From the NCBI GenBank assembly GCA_004298335.1, contig SCTG01000170.1, forward strand, positions 1 through 37,500: a stretch of 37,500 nucleotides of DNA, in the 5' to 3' direction. Positions 1-7,660 of the stretch are shown in pieces. Within the stretch, counting starts at the first letter, position 1. Every line of letters starts with the position of its first letter. This DNA comes from Nitrospirota bacterium. GTDB lineage: Bacteria; Nitrospirota; Nitrospiria; Nitrospirales; NS-4. The notes beneath the pieces were generated by a model. It saw nothing but the letters and a program-made list of their open reading frames with translations, was not told the origin of the DNA and did no database searches. The translations under genes and the position numbers were made by a program.

Positions 1-1587
1 ACGACGAACGGCGGGTTTGCGCTGAATGTGAACACGACGGGGGCGACGACGTTCGGCAACGTGGTGGGCGGGACGACGGCGTTGACCTCGCTGACGACGA
101 ATGCGGGCGGGACGACGACGTTGCCGGCGACGGTGACGACGACGGGGGCGCAGACCTATAACGATGCGGTGATCCTGGCGGCGGCGACGACGCTGGACAG
201 CACGGGCAATGGCGCGATCAACCTGGCGAGCACGACGAACGGCGGGTTTGCGCTGAATGTGAACACGACCGGGGCGACGACGTTCGGGAACGTGGTGGGC
301 GGGACGACGGCGTTGACCTCGCTGACGACGAACGCGGGCGGGACGACGACCCTGACGGGCAGTGTGACGACGACGGGGGCGCAGACCTATAACGATGCGG
401 TGATCCTGGCGGCGGCGACGACGCTCGACAGCACGGGCAATGGCGCGATCAACCTGGCGAGCACGGTGAACGGCGGGTTTGCGCTGGCCGTGAACACGAC
501 GGGGGCGACGACGTTCACAGGCGTGGTCGGGGGGACGACGGCCTTGGCGAGCCTGACGACGAACGCGGGCGGGACGACGACGATCAACGGCGGGACGGTC
601 AGTACTAGTGGTGCCCAAGTCTATAATGATGCGGTAACGCTTGGCACAGGTACAACATTCACTGCCGCCAGCTTCAACAACAACGGGACTATCAACGCCG
701 GTGCCGGGGCCGTCACTTTGAATACCCTCGGCAACGCCATTAACATCGGGAACATTGGCACTGCCGGCACCCTCACGGCCGGCTCGCTGACCATCAACAA
801 CGCGGGTGCCATCAGCGGAACCAATACGGCTGCCCTGAACACTGTGACCCTCAATGGCTCAACAGTAGGTACTTCAGGGACAGCCGTGAGTCTCGGTAAT
901 ATCGGCACGCTTAACGGAACGGTAAGCGGAGCCGCAATTACCGACGTCTTCAATGTCACCGCAACCGGTATCAGCGGCATTGGTTCTATCGTTGCAAATA
1001 CCACACCTGGGACGCATGATGTCACGCTAAGCGCTGCAGGTTCGACGATTTTGGTAGCTGGGGGAAATCCCAGCATTAATGCCAATGGAGCCGTTGCGTT
1101 CACGGCGACCGGAGTCGGGAGCGCCGTTACGAACATGGGTGTCATTAGTAATGGGACCATTACCTGTAACGCAGGCGCCTGCACTCCACCGGCGTTCAAC
1201 CTTAATAACTCAACGGCAGCCACGACGAATACGATCAATAGCTTGCTGTCGGCCATCCAGTCGGCTCTGACCACGGAGCAGTCCGGACCGTCGGAACTGC
1301 TCACCAGCGGCGTTCTGCCGGAGAATATCTTCAAGTCCCTGGGCTCACAGGTCCTCGAGGTCGTCGGCGGGGCAGAGGGCTTTGGCGACATCGGAGGCGA
1401 AGGTGGAGAACCGGTCGGGGTCAAGGTTCTCGAGGGCGAAGTCGGGACGATCGAAAAAGAGATCGGGACGATCCAGCAGAGCCTGGAGGAACAGGGTACG
1501 GTAGAAAAGGGCGCCGTGCAGAAACTGCTGAACGATGTCAACGATTTTCTGAATAGCCTGTTTGGTGGGGAGAAGAAGAAGAAGTAA
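1..1587 (+). CDS. Filamentous-haemagglutinin-like repetitive exoprotein, C-terminal part (5' end outside window)
   Basis: The reading frame is open from base 1, so the gene begins upstream of the window; about 528 residues are visible. The first ~200 residues are 77-residue Thr/Gly/Ala/Asn-rich repeats (motifs NTTGATTF, VVGGTTAL, GAQTYNDAV). More degenerate beta-helix-like Asn/Gly/Thr sequence follows to about residue 400. This style is typical of the rod of two-partner-secretion exoproteins and other right-handed beta-helix adhesins. The last ~115 residues differ sharply: they are rich in Glu, Gly, Leu and Val, probably helical, and end in four lysines. No transporter partner (TpsB) is visible, and the N-terminal secretion domain would lie outside the window. 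Family assignment rests on repeat style only. It could be another large surface protein, but extracellular or surface location is likely. Confidence 0.7.
   Translation, partial: TTNGGFALNVNTTGATTFGNVVGGTTALTSLTTNAGGTTTLPATVTTTGAQTYNDAVILAAATTLDSTGNGAINLASTTNGGFALNVNTTGATTFGNVVGGTTALTSLTTNAGGTTTLTGSVTTTGAQTYNDAVILAAATTLDSTGNGAINLASTVNGGFALAVNTTGATTFTGVVGGTTALASLTTNAGGTTTINGGTVSTSGAQVYNDAVTLGTGTTFTAASFNNNGTINAGAGAVTLNTLGNAINIGNIGTAGTLTAGSLTINNAGAISGTNTAALNTVTLNGSTVGTSGTAVSLGNIGTLNGTVSGAAITDVFNVTATGISGIGSIVANTTPGTHDVTLSAAGSTILVAGGNPSINANGAVAFTATGVGSAVTNMGVISNGTITCNAGACTPPAFNLNNSTAATTNTINSLLSAIQSALTTEQSGPSELLTSGVLPENIFKSLGSQVLEVVGGAEGFGDIGGEGGEPVGVKVLEGEVGTIEKEIGTIQQSLEEQGTVEKGAVQKLLNDVNDFLNSLFGGEKKKK
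31..660 (+). repeat. 231-bp tandem coding repeats (77 aa), about 2.7 units visible
   Basis: Units start at 31, 262 and 493, all beginning aacacgac and in the same frame. The first two copies are nearly identical at DNA level. The third begins to diverge at about 600 and loses the pattern by about 660. The bases before 31 match the end of a unit, so the array continues beyond the left edge. Within the repeats Thr is almost always ACG and Ala almost always GCG; downstream of 600 codon use is mixed. This points to recent expansion or gene conversion of the array. Confidence 0.9.
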
Positions 1588-1623
1588 CAACCTTGGGAAA
1601 ACCCAGGGGCGTGCGGCGGGGTC

Positions 1624-1652
1624 TTGACAAGCGGGGACAGCCGTTTTAAATT
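1624..1652 (+). promoter_or_regulatory. Sigma-70-type promoter for the caspase/FGE-like gene
   Basis: TTGACA at 1624-1629 (perfect -35) is followed after 17 bases by TAAATT at 1647-1652 (4 of 6 to TATAAT). It lies after the stop of the exoprotein gene and gives a leader of roughly 75 nt before the start at 1733. It implies that the caspase-like gene can be transcribed independently of the exoprotein gene. Confidence 0.6.
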
Positions 1653-1732
1653 GTTGCAACTCTCTTCATAGCATTGGGAACGGGTCAATCATTCATATGA
1701 GGGGAGGCATCATAGACTGGTAATCTAAGGAA

Positions 1733-4729
1733 ATGGGTGGTTCCATGAAAACCAGGGGTCATCCACACACCAACCCGTTTCGTCTGAAACTCGCCACCTT
1801 TGCCACTGGTCTAGCGGTCGGATCCTTCCTGATCGGCGCCCTCAGCCTGCCGTTCTTTTTTGCCAACAATTCGGTCAAAGCCGGCGTCGAGATCAAGCCG
1901 CAAGCCGCCAAGCCCTCGGCAGCCGGAGGGGCCGATCCCGATGATTTCATCGAGGGCAACTACTGGGCCCTGATCATCGGCATCAACAAGTACCCCACCA
2001 TGGACAAGGACAAGCAGCTGGAAGCGGCCCGGAAAGATGCCGAGGCGGTGTCCAAACTCCTGGTGGACCGCTACGGCTTCTCCAAGGAGCGCATGGTCGA
2101 ATTGTACGACGAGCAAGCGTCGCGCAAAGGCGTCATTCGGGCCTTCTCCTCGCTCAAACGGCGTCTGACGGACAAAGACAGCCTGTTCATCTATTACGCC
2201 GGGCACGGCGAATATGAGAAGAGCGCGACGGCCAAGAGCGAAAAAGAGAAAGTCGACGGCATGGGGTACTGGATCCCTTCCGACGCCGAACTCGACGACC
2301 CAGCTTCCTACATCTTCAATTCCCAGGTCAGGGACTATCTCGCCAACATTCCTGCCCGTCATATTTATGCGGTCGTGGATTCCTGCTTCAGCGGCTCCTT
2401 GATGGGACGGACGCGCCAGCTGGGGCTCAGCAGGTCGGCGGTCAAGGAACTCTACCAACAGCCGTCGCGCTGGATTTTGGCGTCCGGCGGGCTCTACCCG
2501 GTTCCGGATGCCGCCGACAAGGCGAAGCAAGGCCACAGCACGTTCGCCTGGCACTTCATGAAAATCCTCAGGCAGAATACGAACCCCTACCTGCTGGCCA
2601 AGGACATTGCGGAACCGATCGCCATCAGGGTATCCAATGAGGTCAAGGACCAGTTGCCCCGAAGCGCCCCGGTGATGGCCGCCGGCGATGAGGGCGGCCA
2701 GTTCGTTTTTCGGCTGAAGCGGGAATTTTTAAAAGGGCCCGGCGACGCAGCGCCTCCCCCCGGCGACTTGACCGCGCTGGAAAAACAGCTGGAGGAAGCG
2801 GAGAAGGCCGTAAAGAAGCAGCAGGAAGAGTTTGAGAAAAAGAAGCAGGCCATGATCGCGCGTTTGAAGCAGCTCGAGGAAGAGAAAAAGCGCCGGGAGG
2901 TGGACGAAGAAAAGCAACTAGCGGCGGCCGTGAAGGAAGCGGAAGAGAAAATACAGCGGGAGGCCAAAGAGCGGGAAGAGCGGTTGAAGGCTGAAGCGGA
3001 GAGACTCAAAAAGTCTGAAGAAGAGCGGCTGGCCTCGGCCAGGAAATTCGAGCAGGAGCAGAAGGAGCGCGAGCAGAAGGCCAAGGAGGCCGAACTGGCC
3101 CGCCAGAAACTTGAAGAGGACCGGAAAGCTGAGGCGGACCGGATCGCGGCGCTGAAGAAAGAGACGGAGGAACGCGCCCGGCAGGCCGAGCTCGCCCGCA
3201 AGAAGGCTGAGGAGGAGCGCAAGGCAGAGGAGGCCCGGCTGGCGGCCGCATTGAAAAAGCGCGAGGAAGAAGAAAAAGCCCGTCTTGTGGCGGAGCAGAA
3301 AAAGATGGAAGAGCTTCGCAAGAAGCAGGAGGCGGAAAAGGACGCTGCGCGCCTGGCCGAACTGAAGCGGCAGGAGGAAGAGGCGCGCAAAGCCGAGGCC
3401 GCCCGCCGCAAGGCTGAAGAAGAGCAGATCGCCGAGCAGAAACGCCAGGCGGAAGAAAAGGAACGTCAGCGAGTGGCCGAGCTCAAGCGCCAGGAGGAAG
3501 AGCACAAGGCGGAGGAGAAGCGGCTGGCCGAACTGAAACGGCAGGAGGAGGAAAAGGAACGCCAGCGCCAGGCCGAACTGAAGCGCCAGGAAGAGGAGCG
3601 CAAGCGCCTCGAAACCGAGATGAAAGCGGCCAGGGAGCGCGAAGAGAAGCGCCTGGCCGAAATGACAAAAAAGCAGCAAGAGGAGGAGCGGCGGCTGGCG
3701 GAGGAGCGACGGCTCGCCGACGAAAAGCGCAAAGCTGAGGAGAAACGCCTGGTCGAAGAGAAGACAAAGGCCGAGGCGGAAAGACTGGCGGCGTCGAAAC
3801 GCCAGGACGAAGCCGCCAGGAAGGCCGAAGAGGAGCGGCTGTCGACGCTCGCCCGGGAAGCGGAGGAGCAGAAGCGGAAGCTGGCCGAAGCGAAGAAAAA
3901 AGCCGAGGAGGCGCAAAAAGCGGCGGAGCAAGCGGCCAAGTCGTCGGCGCCTCCATCCGAGGCTCCCAAGAGCGGGAGCGAGCCGATCGTCGAGGCGACC
4001 CTTCGCCCATTCCAAGCGCCGAAGTCAAAGGACCTGGCGACACTGATCACAGTTCCGGCCGGCGAATTCGTGATGGGAAGCAAGGCGGGCGACGGCCAGC
4101 CGGATGAAACCCCCCAGCGAGCGGTGTTTGTAGACGCTTTCACGATCGACAAGTACGAGGTGACGGTCGAGCAGTATGCCGCCTATCTCAAGAAATCGGG
4201 CGCGGAGCCGCCCGACTTCTGGGAACGCGTCAATCAGAAGGAAGACGGCAGTCGTCCGGTGGTCGGCGTGGACTGGCTGGATGCCAAGGACTTCTGCGAG
4301 TATTTTGGCAAACAGTTGCCGACCGAGGCCCAGTGGGAGAAGGCCGCGCGTGGCACGGATGGGCGCAAGTATCCGTGGGGTAACGACGATCCCGGGCCGT
4401 TGTTCGCCAATTTCGCCTCGGGCGTGTCCTTCAGTTACAGCAAGAGTCTGGCGGCCGTCGGGAGCTATGAGTCCGGCAAAAGCCCCTACGGCGTCTACGA
4501 TATGGTCGGGAACGTGTGGGAATGGGTGCTGGACAACTACGACAAGGCGTACTACCAGGTCGCGCCTCCGAAGAACCCGGCCGGGCCGGCTTCAGGCGAC
4601 TATAAGGTGATCCGCGGCGGGTCGTGGTCCAAGCGGCCGGCGGTCGCACGGTCGGCCGGCAGGATGTACCTGGCTCCCAACACGCGCTCCAACTCACTGG
4701 GGTTCCGCTGTGTGGGCGAGGCGAAGTAA
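1733..4729 (+). CDS. Envelope-anchored caspase-like protein with charged helical rod and C-terminal FGE/SUMF-like domain
   Basis: A 998-residue protein with three parts. Residues 20-50 form a hydrophobic signal or anchor. Residues ~75-330 are a caspase-fold (peptidase C14) domain with the catalytic dyad visible: His158 in YYAGHGE and Cys218 in VDSCFSG. Residues ~345-737 are an uninterrupted Glu/Lys/Arg/Ala helix resembling TolA or a single alpha-helix. Residues 769-998 are a formylglycine-generating-enzyme/sulfatase-modifying-factor fold (VPAGEFVMGS, LPTEAQWEKAARG, YDMVGNVWEWV, VIRGGSW, LGFRC). The C-terminal domain lacks the paired cysteines that true FGEs carry after RGGS, so it is probably a binding module rather than a formylglycine enzyme. 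ATG 1733 follows taagga. With the anchor, the rest would lie in the periplasm. Substrate and role are unknown; a regulated protease or conflict/cell-death effector is plausible. Confidence 0.85.
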   Translation: MGGSMKTRGHPHTNPFRLKLATFATGLAVGSFLIGALSLPFFFANNSVKAGVEIKPQAAKPSAAGGADPDDFIEGNYWALIIGINKYPTMDKDKQLEAARKDAEAVSKLLVDRYGFSKERMVELYDEQASRKGVIRAFSSLKRRLTDKDSLFIYYAGHGEYEKSATAKSEKEKVDGMGYWIPSDAELDDPASYIFNSQVRDYLANIPARHIYAVVDSCFSGSLMGRTRQLGLSRSAVKELYQQPSRWILASGGLYPVPDAADKAKQGHSTFAWHFMKILRQNTNPYLLAKDIAEPIAIRVSNEVKDQLPRSAPVMAAGDEGGQFVFRLKREFLKGPGDAAPPPGDLTALEKQLEEAEKAVKKQQEEFEKKKQAMIARLKQLEEEKKRREVDEEKQLAAAVKEAEEKIQREAKEREERLKAEAERLKKSEEERLASARKFEQEQKEREQKAKEAELARQKLEEDRKAEADRIAALKKETEERARQAELARKKAEEERKAEEARLAAALKKREEEEKARLVAEQKKMEELRKKQEAEKDAARLAELKRQEEEARKAEAARRKAEEEQIAEQKRQAEEKERQRVAELKRQEEEHKAEEKRLAELKRQEEEKERQRQAELKRQEEERKRLETEMKAAREREEKRLAEMTKKQQEEERRLAEERRLADEKRKAEEKRLVEEKTKAEAERLAASKRQDEAARKAEEERLSTLAREAEEQKRKLAEAKKKAEEAQKAAEQAAKSSAPPSEAPKSGSEPIVEATLRPFQAPKSKDLATLITVPAGEFVMGSKAGDGQPDETPQRAVFVDAFTIDKYEVTVEQYAAYLKKSGAEPPDFWERVNQKEDGSRPVVGVDWLDAKDFCEYFGKQLPTEAQWEKAARGTDGRKYPWGNDDPGPLFANFASGVSFSYSKSLAAVGSYESGKSPYGVYDMVGNVWEWVLDNYDKAYYQVAPPKNPAGPASGDYKVIRGGSWSKRPAVARSAGRMYLAPNTRSNSLGFRCVGEAK

Positions 4730-4742
4730 CCCCAGAAAGCGC

Positions 4743-4771
4743 TTGACTTCGGTTTGCCCTCGCTCTACATT
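4743..4771 (+). promoter_or_regulatory. Sigma-70-type promoter upstream of the first cobalamin riboswitch
   Basis: TTGACT at 4743-4748, 17-base spacer, TACATT at 4766-4771 (4 of 6 to TATAAT). The predicted start near 4778 is just ahead of the riboswitch core, as expected for a riboswitch-controlled leader. It begins 13 bases after the stop of the preceding gene. Confidence 0.65.
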
Positions 4772-4789
4772 CACACGCTAGACACGCGA

Positions 4790-4950
4790 TCGACTCGGGC
4801 ATAGGGAAAAGGGTGCAAAACCCTTGCGGTCCCGCCGCTGTGAGTGGGGACGAACCTCACGGGTAGCCACTGGCTGAGGATGTGTGTGCACATCGCGGCC
4901 GGGAAGGCGTGAGAAGTAGGACGAACCACAAGCCAGAAGACCTGCCCGGG
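4790..4950 (+). promoter_or_regulatory. Cobalamin (adenosylcobalamin) riboswitch 1
   Basis: The leader has the conserved aptamer blocks in order: a gggaaaagggtgcaaaaccc segment at 4804-4823, then gcggtcccgccgctgtgag at 4826-4844, then gccactgg at 4866-4873, the gccgggaaggcg segment near 4898-4909, and the B12 box agccagaagacctgcc at 4931-4946. It sits between a promoter and an intrinsic terminator ahead of the corrinoid-uptake genes, so B12 binding is expected to cause premature termination. Exact aptamer ends are approximate. Confidence 0.9.
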
Positions 4951-5022
4951 TCATGACCAACCGGCCTCTCCTCGTGGAAAAGGGGTGGTGAGGGTGCACG
5001 TTACATCCGACAGTTCTGGCGT

Positions 5023-5060
5023 AATCCTCAAGGGCCCAGCCATGGCCTTGAGGATTTTTT
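5023..5060 (+). terminator. Intrinsic terminator serving as riboswitch 1 expression platform
   Basis: Perfect 11-bp stem AATCCTCAAGG (5023-5033) / CCTTGAGGATT (5046-5056), a GC-rich loop, and a run of T ending at 5060. It lies ~75 nt after the B12 box and 20 nt before the first uptake gene, so it is almost certainly the transcriptional on/off element of the riboswitch. A competing antiterminator was not resolved by eye. Confidence 0.85.
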
Positions 5061-5079
5061 GTTTGGAGCGGGGGACCGG

Positions 5080-5961
5080 ATGGTGAAGCGTCGCCAGCAA
5101 GGCATCCTAACCGGCATGCCGTTCATGGCCAACGTCTCGGACAAAACCTTTACCGATGATCTCGGCCGGCGTGTGTATCTGGCGAAACCGGCCCGGCGGG
5201 TGGTGTCCCTGGCGCCGAGCGTGACCGAGATCCTCTTTGCCGTGGGGCTTGAATCGGAAGTGGTGGGGGTCACAACCTTTTGCGACTATCCCGCCCAGGC
5301 CAACGCGAAGCCTAAGGTCGGTTCCTCGATCCCCAATCTGGAGGCGATCCTGAGCCTCAAACCGGATTTGGTCGTGGGCAACAAGGATTTTATCCGTCCG
5401 GACGCCCTGGCGAAGCTGGAACAGCTCAAGATCCCCGTTTTTATCCTGGTTCCCAGGACCGTGGAGGATATTCTTGGGCATATCGGCACGGTCGGCCGTC
5501 TCGTCGGGCGCGACAAGGAGGCGCGATCGGTGGGGCAGGGGCTGCGTGAGCGGCTCGCCGAGATCCGCAACCGCATGGGCGCCGTCAAACCGGCCCGGGT
5601 GTTCTATGTCGTGAACACCGACCCGCTCATCAGCGTCGGGTCCGGCAGCTTCATTCATCAGATGCTGGAGCTGGCCGGCGGCGAGAATATCGTCGGCCAT
5701 ATCATGATTCCATACCCTCAAGTTACACTTGAGGAAGTGATTCGTAAAGACCCAGAAGTCATCATTTTTCAAATATGCACAACTGATGGGATTCCGGAGA
5801 TCGAACCGCAGCGATGGCGTAAATGGCCGTCCCTCGCGGCTGTTGCCCATAACCGGTTGCATCAGGTCAGAGCGGAGTTGATCAACCGGCCGGGGCCCCG
5901 GGTGATCGAGGGCGTCGAAGCGCTCGCGAAGGCTCTTCATCCGAGATCGGCTGAGGCATGA
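5080..5961 (+). CDS. BtuF/HemT-like corrinoid-binding protein without an evident signal peptide
   Basis: A cobalamin/iron-siderophore class III substrate-binding protein. The family pattern is clear: a DDLGRRVYL start, RRVVSLAPSVTEILFAVGL, FCDYPA, PDLVVGNKDF, GSFIHQMLELAGG and NRPGPRVIEG. It is strongly similar along its length to the second BtuF two genes downstream. ATG 5080 is chosen because ggagcggggg lies just upstream and the region before it is the terminator, leaving ~293 residues. The N-terminus (MVKRRQQGILTG...) lacks a convincing hydrophobic core, unlike the paralogue, so export is doubtful. ATG 5116 is an alternative and also gives no signal. The stop overlaps the next ATG (ATGA). 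Role inferred: corrinoid uptake or a cytoplasmic corrinoid-binding variant. Confidence 0.85.
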   Translation: MVKRRQQGILTGMPFMANVSDKTFTDDLGRRVYLAKPARRVVSLAPSVTEILFAVGLESEVVGVTTFCDYPAQANAKPKVGSSIPNLEAILSLKPDLVVGNKDFIRPDALAKLEQLKIPVFILVPRTVEDILGHIGTVGRLVGRDKEARSVGQGLRERLAEIRNRMGAVKPARVFYVVNTDPLISVGSGSFIHQMLELAGGENIVGHIMIPYPQVTLEEVIRKDPEVIIFQICTTDGIPEIEPQRWRKWPSLAAVAHNRLHQVRAELINRPGPRVIEGVEALAKALHPRSAEA

Positions 5962-6734
5962 GCCTTTGCTGCCAACTCAAGGGCGTAAGTTTTCGCTATG
6001 CCACGCCGTGGATCCTCCAAGAGTGCTCGTTGGAAGTCAACGAAGGAGAAATCTTCGGCATCATTGGACCGAATGGGGCGGGCAAGACCTCTTTGTTGAA
6101 ATTGGTGGCGAGGCTGCTCAAGCCGCAGGAAGGGAGGATCCTTTTGCAAGGGCAAGACGTGGCGGTGCTCACGCCTCGGGACATCGCGCACCATGTGGCC
6201 CTGGTTCCCCAGGAAAGCCAAATCCTGTTCCCCTTCACCGTCGGCGAATTGGTGCTGATGGGGCGGTTTGTTCACCAACATGGCTGGGGCTGGGAGTCTG
6301 CGGAGGATTTTCGCATCGCCCAGTGGGCCATGCAGGTCATGGAGGTCGAGCATCTGGCGGGGCGCACCTTTCAGGCCCTCTCCGGCGGGGAGCGGCACCG
6401 GACCGTGATCGCACGTGCCCTCGCCCAACAATCCAGGGTTTTATTATTAGATGAGCCGACGGCCTTTCTCGATCTGAAGCATCAGATGGAGATCTACGCC
6501 ATTCTGAAGGCGCTGAATCGCGAACAGAACGTGACGGTGATGCTGGTCTCGCACGATTTGAATTTAGCCAGTCAATATTGCCATCGCTTATTGCTGTTGC
6601 ATCAGGGAAGATCTTATCGGACCGGTCCCCCTGAGGATGTGATCACGACGGAACATCTTCGTTCGGTATATGGGTGTGAGGTGCTCATCGATCAGCATCC
6701 CACGGCAGGGACGCCGAGAGTCACGCTCCCATGA
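5958..6734 (+). CDS. btuD: Cobalamin ABC transporter ATP-binding protein
   Basis: A 258-residue FecE/BtuD-type ABC ATPase that powers corrinoid import. Walker A is GPNGAGKT at residues 37-44, the Q-loop lies in VPQES, the signature LSGGE at 141-145, Walker B VLLLDEP from 161, and the switch His in VSHDLN. Its start overlaps the previous stop and its stop overlaps the next start (ATGA both sides), so it is translationally coupled between the two binding-protein genes. The neighbouring BtuC permease and the B12 riboswitch make cobalamin the likely substrate rather than iron siderophores or haem. Confidence 0.9.
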   Translation: MSLCCQLKGVSFRYATPWILQECSLEVNEGEIFGIIGPNGAGKTSLLKLVARLLKPQEGRILLQGQDVAVLTPRDIAHHVALVPQESQILFPFTVGELVLMGRFVHQHGWGWESAEDFRIAQWAMQVMEVEHLAGRTFQALSGGERHRTVIARALAQQSRVLLLDEPTAFLDLKHQMEIYAILKALNREQNVTVMLVSHDLNLASQYCHRLLLLHQGRSYRTGPPEDVITTEHLRSVYGCEVLIDQHPTAGTPRVTLP

Positions 6735-7660
6735 ACCGCAGTGCGCAAACCGTCGCCTGGATGGGCCTGTTCATCCTGCTTGCAGGCAGCTTTGCGACTC
6801 TGAGCGCGAGCGCGACGACCCTTGCCCCGCGGATATTCGTCGATGATCTGGGCCGTCAGATCACGCTTGCGAATACTCCCACCCGGATTGTGTCATTGGC
6901 GCCCAGCATCACAGAGACGTTGTTCGCCATCGGCCTCGGTGAAAGAGTAGTCGGCGTCACGCAGTTCTGTGACTATCCGGCGGAAGCCCTGGCGAAACCA
7001 AAGGTCGGCTACACGCATCCCAGCCTGGAAGCGATCGTGGCGCTTCAGCCCGACCTGGTTTTGGCGCCGCGGGAATTTCTCCGTGCGGATATTCAGAGCA
7101 AGCTCGAACAGTTAAAGATCCCCACCTATATCTTGAATGCGACGACCGTTGACGGCATCCTCGCCCGCATCCAGGAGCTGGGCCGGCTGCTCGATGCGTC
7201 ACCTGCTGCCGACGACTTGGCTGGCAAGATGCAAAGGAGAATCCAAGAGATCAAAAGCCGTACTTCCCGTCTGCCTCGGCCGCGCGTACTGTATGTCTTG
7301 AACAGCGAACCGCTGATCACGGTCGGCCCGGGCAGTTTTATTCATGAGGCGATCGAGATGGCCGGCGGCTCGAATATCGCGGCGCGCGCTCGCGTAGCCT
7401 ACCCGCGGCTGAGCATGGAAGCGGTGCTCAAGGAGGATCCTGAGCTGATCCTCTTTCCCACCGGCAACGCGGAGGGAATTGCGGCAGGGGAGGAAGAGCG
7501 ATGGCAGCGCTGGTCGACGGTATCGGCCATCAAACTTGGACGATTGCATCGCGTGCCGAGCGATCTTTTGAATCGTCCCGGTCCTCGGATCGTCGAGGGA
7601 CTGGAAATGCTCGCCCGTACCATCCATCCCGAGGCGTTTAGCGGACGGGGCGCTCCCTGA
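6731..7660 (+). CDS. btuF: Periplasmic cobalamin-binding protein BtuF
   Basis: A 309-residue class III periplasmic binding protein. Residues 1-~30 form a signal peptide (hydrophobic GLFILLAGSFATL, then ASASA). The mature part shows DDLGRQITLA, RIVSLAPSITETLFAIGL, FCDYPAEA, GSFIHEAIEMAGG and NRPGPRIVEG. It should deliver corrinoids to the BtuC permease encoded immediately downstream (ATGA overlap at 7657-7660). It is a paralogue of the signal-less protein at 5080-5961, flanking the same ATPase gene. Confidence 0.9.
   Translation: MNRSAQTVAWMGLFILLAGSFATLSASATTLAPRIFVDDLGRQITLANTPTRIVSLAPSITETLFAIGLGERVVGVTQFCDYPAEALAKPKVGYTHPSLEAIVALQPDLVLAPREFLRADIQSKLEQLKIPTYILNATTVDGILARIQELGRLLDASPAADDLAGKMQRRIQEIKSRTSRLPRPRVLYVLNSEPLITVGPGSFIHEAIEMAGGSNIAARARVAYPRLSMEAVLKEDPELILFPTGNAEGIAAGEEERWQRWSTVSAIKLGRLHRVPSDLLNRPGPRIVEGLEMLARTIHPEAFSGRGAP

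Noticed and set aside
621-1688. 355-codon open frame antisense to the exoprotein gene
   Set aside because: Pro/Val/Leu-rich mirror translation of Gly/Thr/Asn repeats; no motif and no plausible start.
2587-4015. Long open frames antisense to the caspase-rod gene (Ser/Phe/Leu-rich)
   Set aside because: They mirror the GAA/GAG/AAG/GCG-rich helix codons of the plus strand; low-complexity translations, no family pattern, no start signals.
4612-4729. FGE-like C-terminus as the variable region of a diversity-generating retroelement
   Set aside because: No reverse transcriptase, template repeat or adenine-biased variation is visible in the window.
5107-5940. 277-codon frame antisense to the first btuF-like gene
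   Set aside because: Opposite a clearly conserved protein, and its own translation shows no recognisable features.
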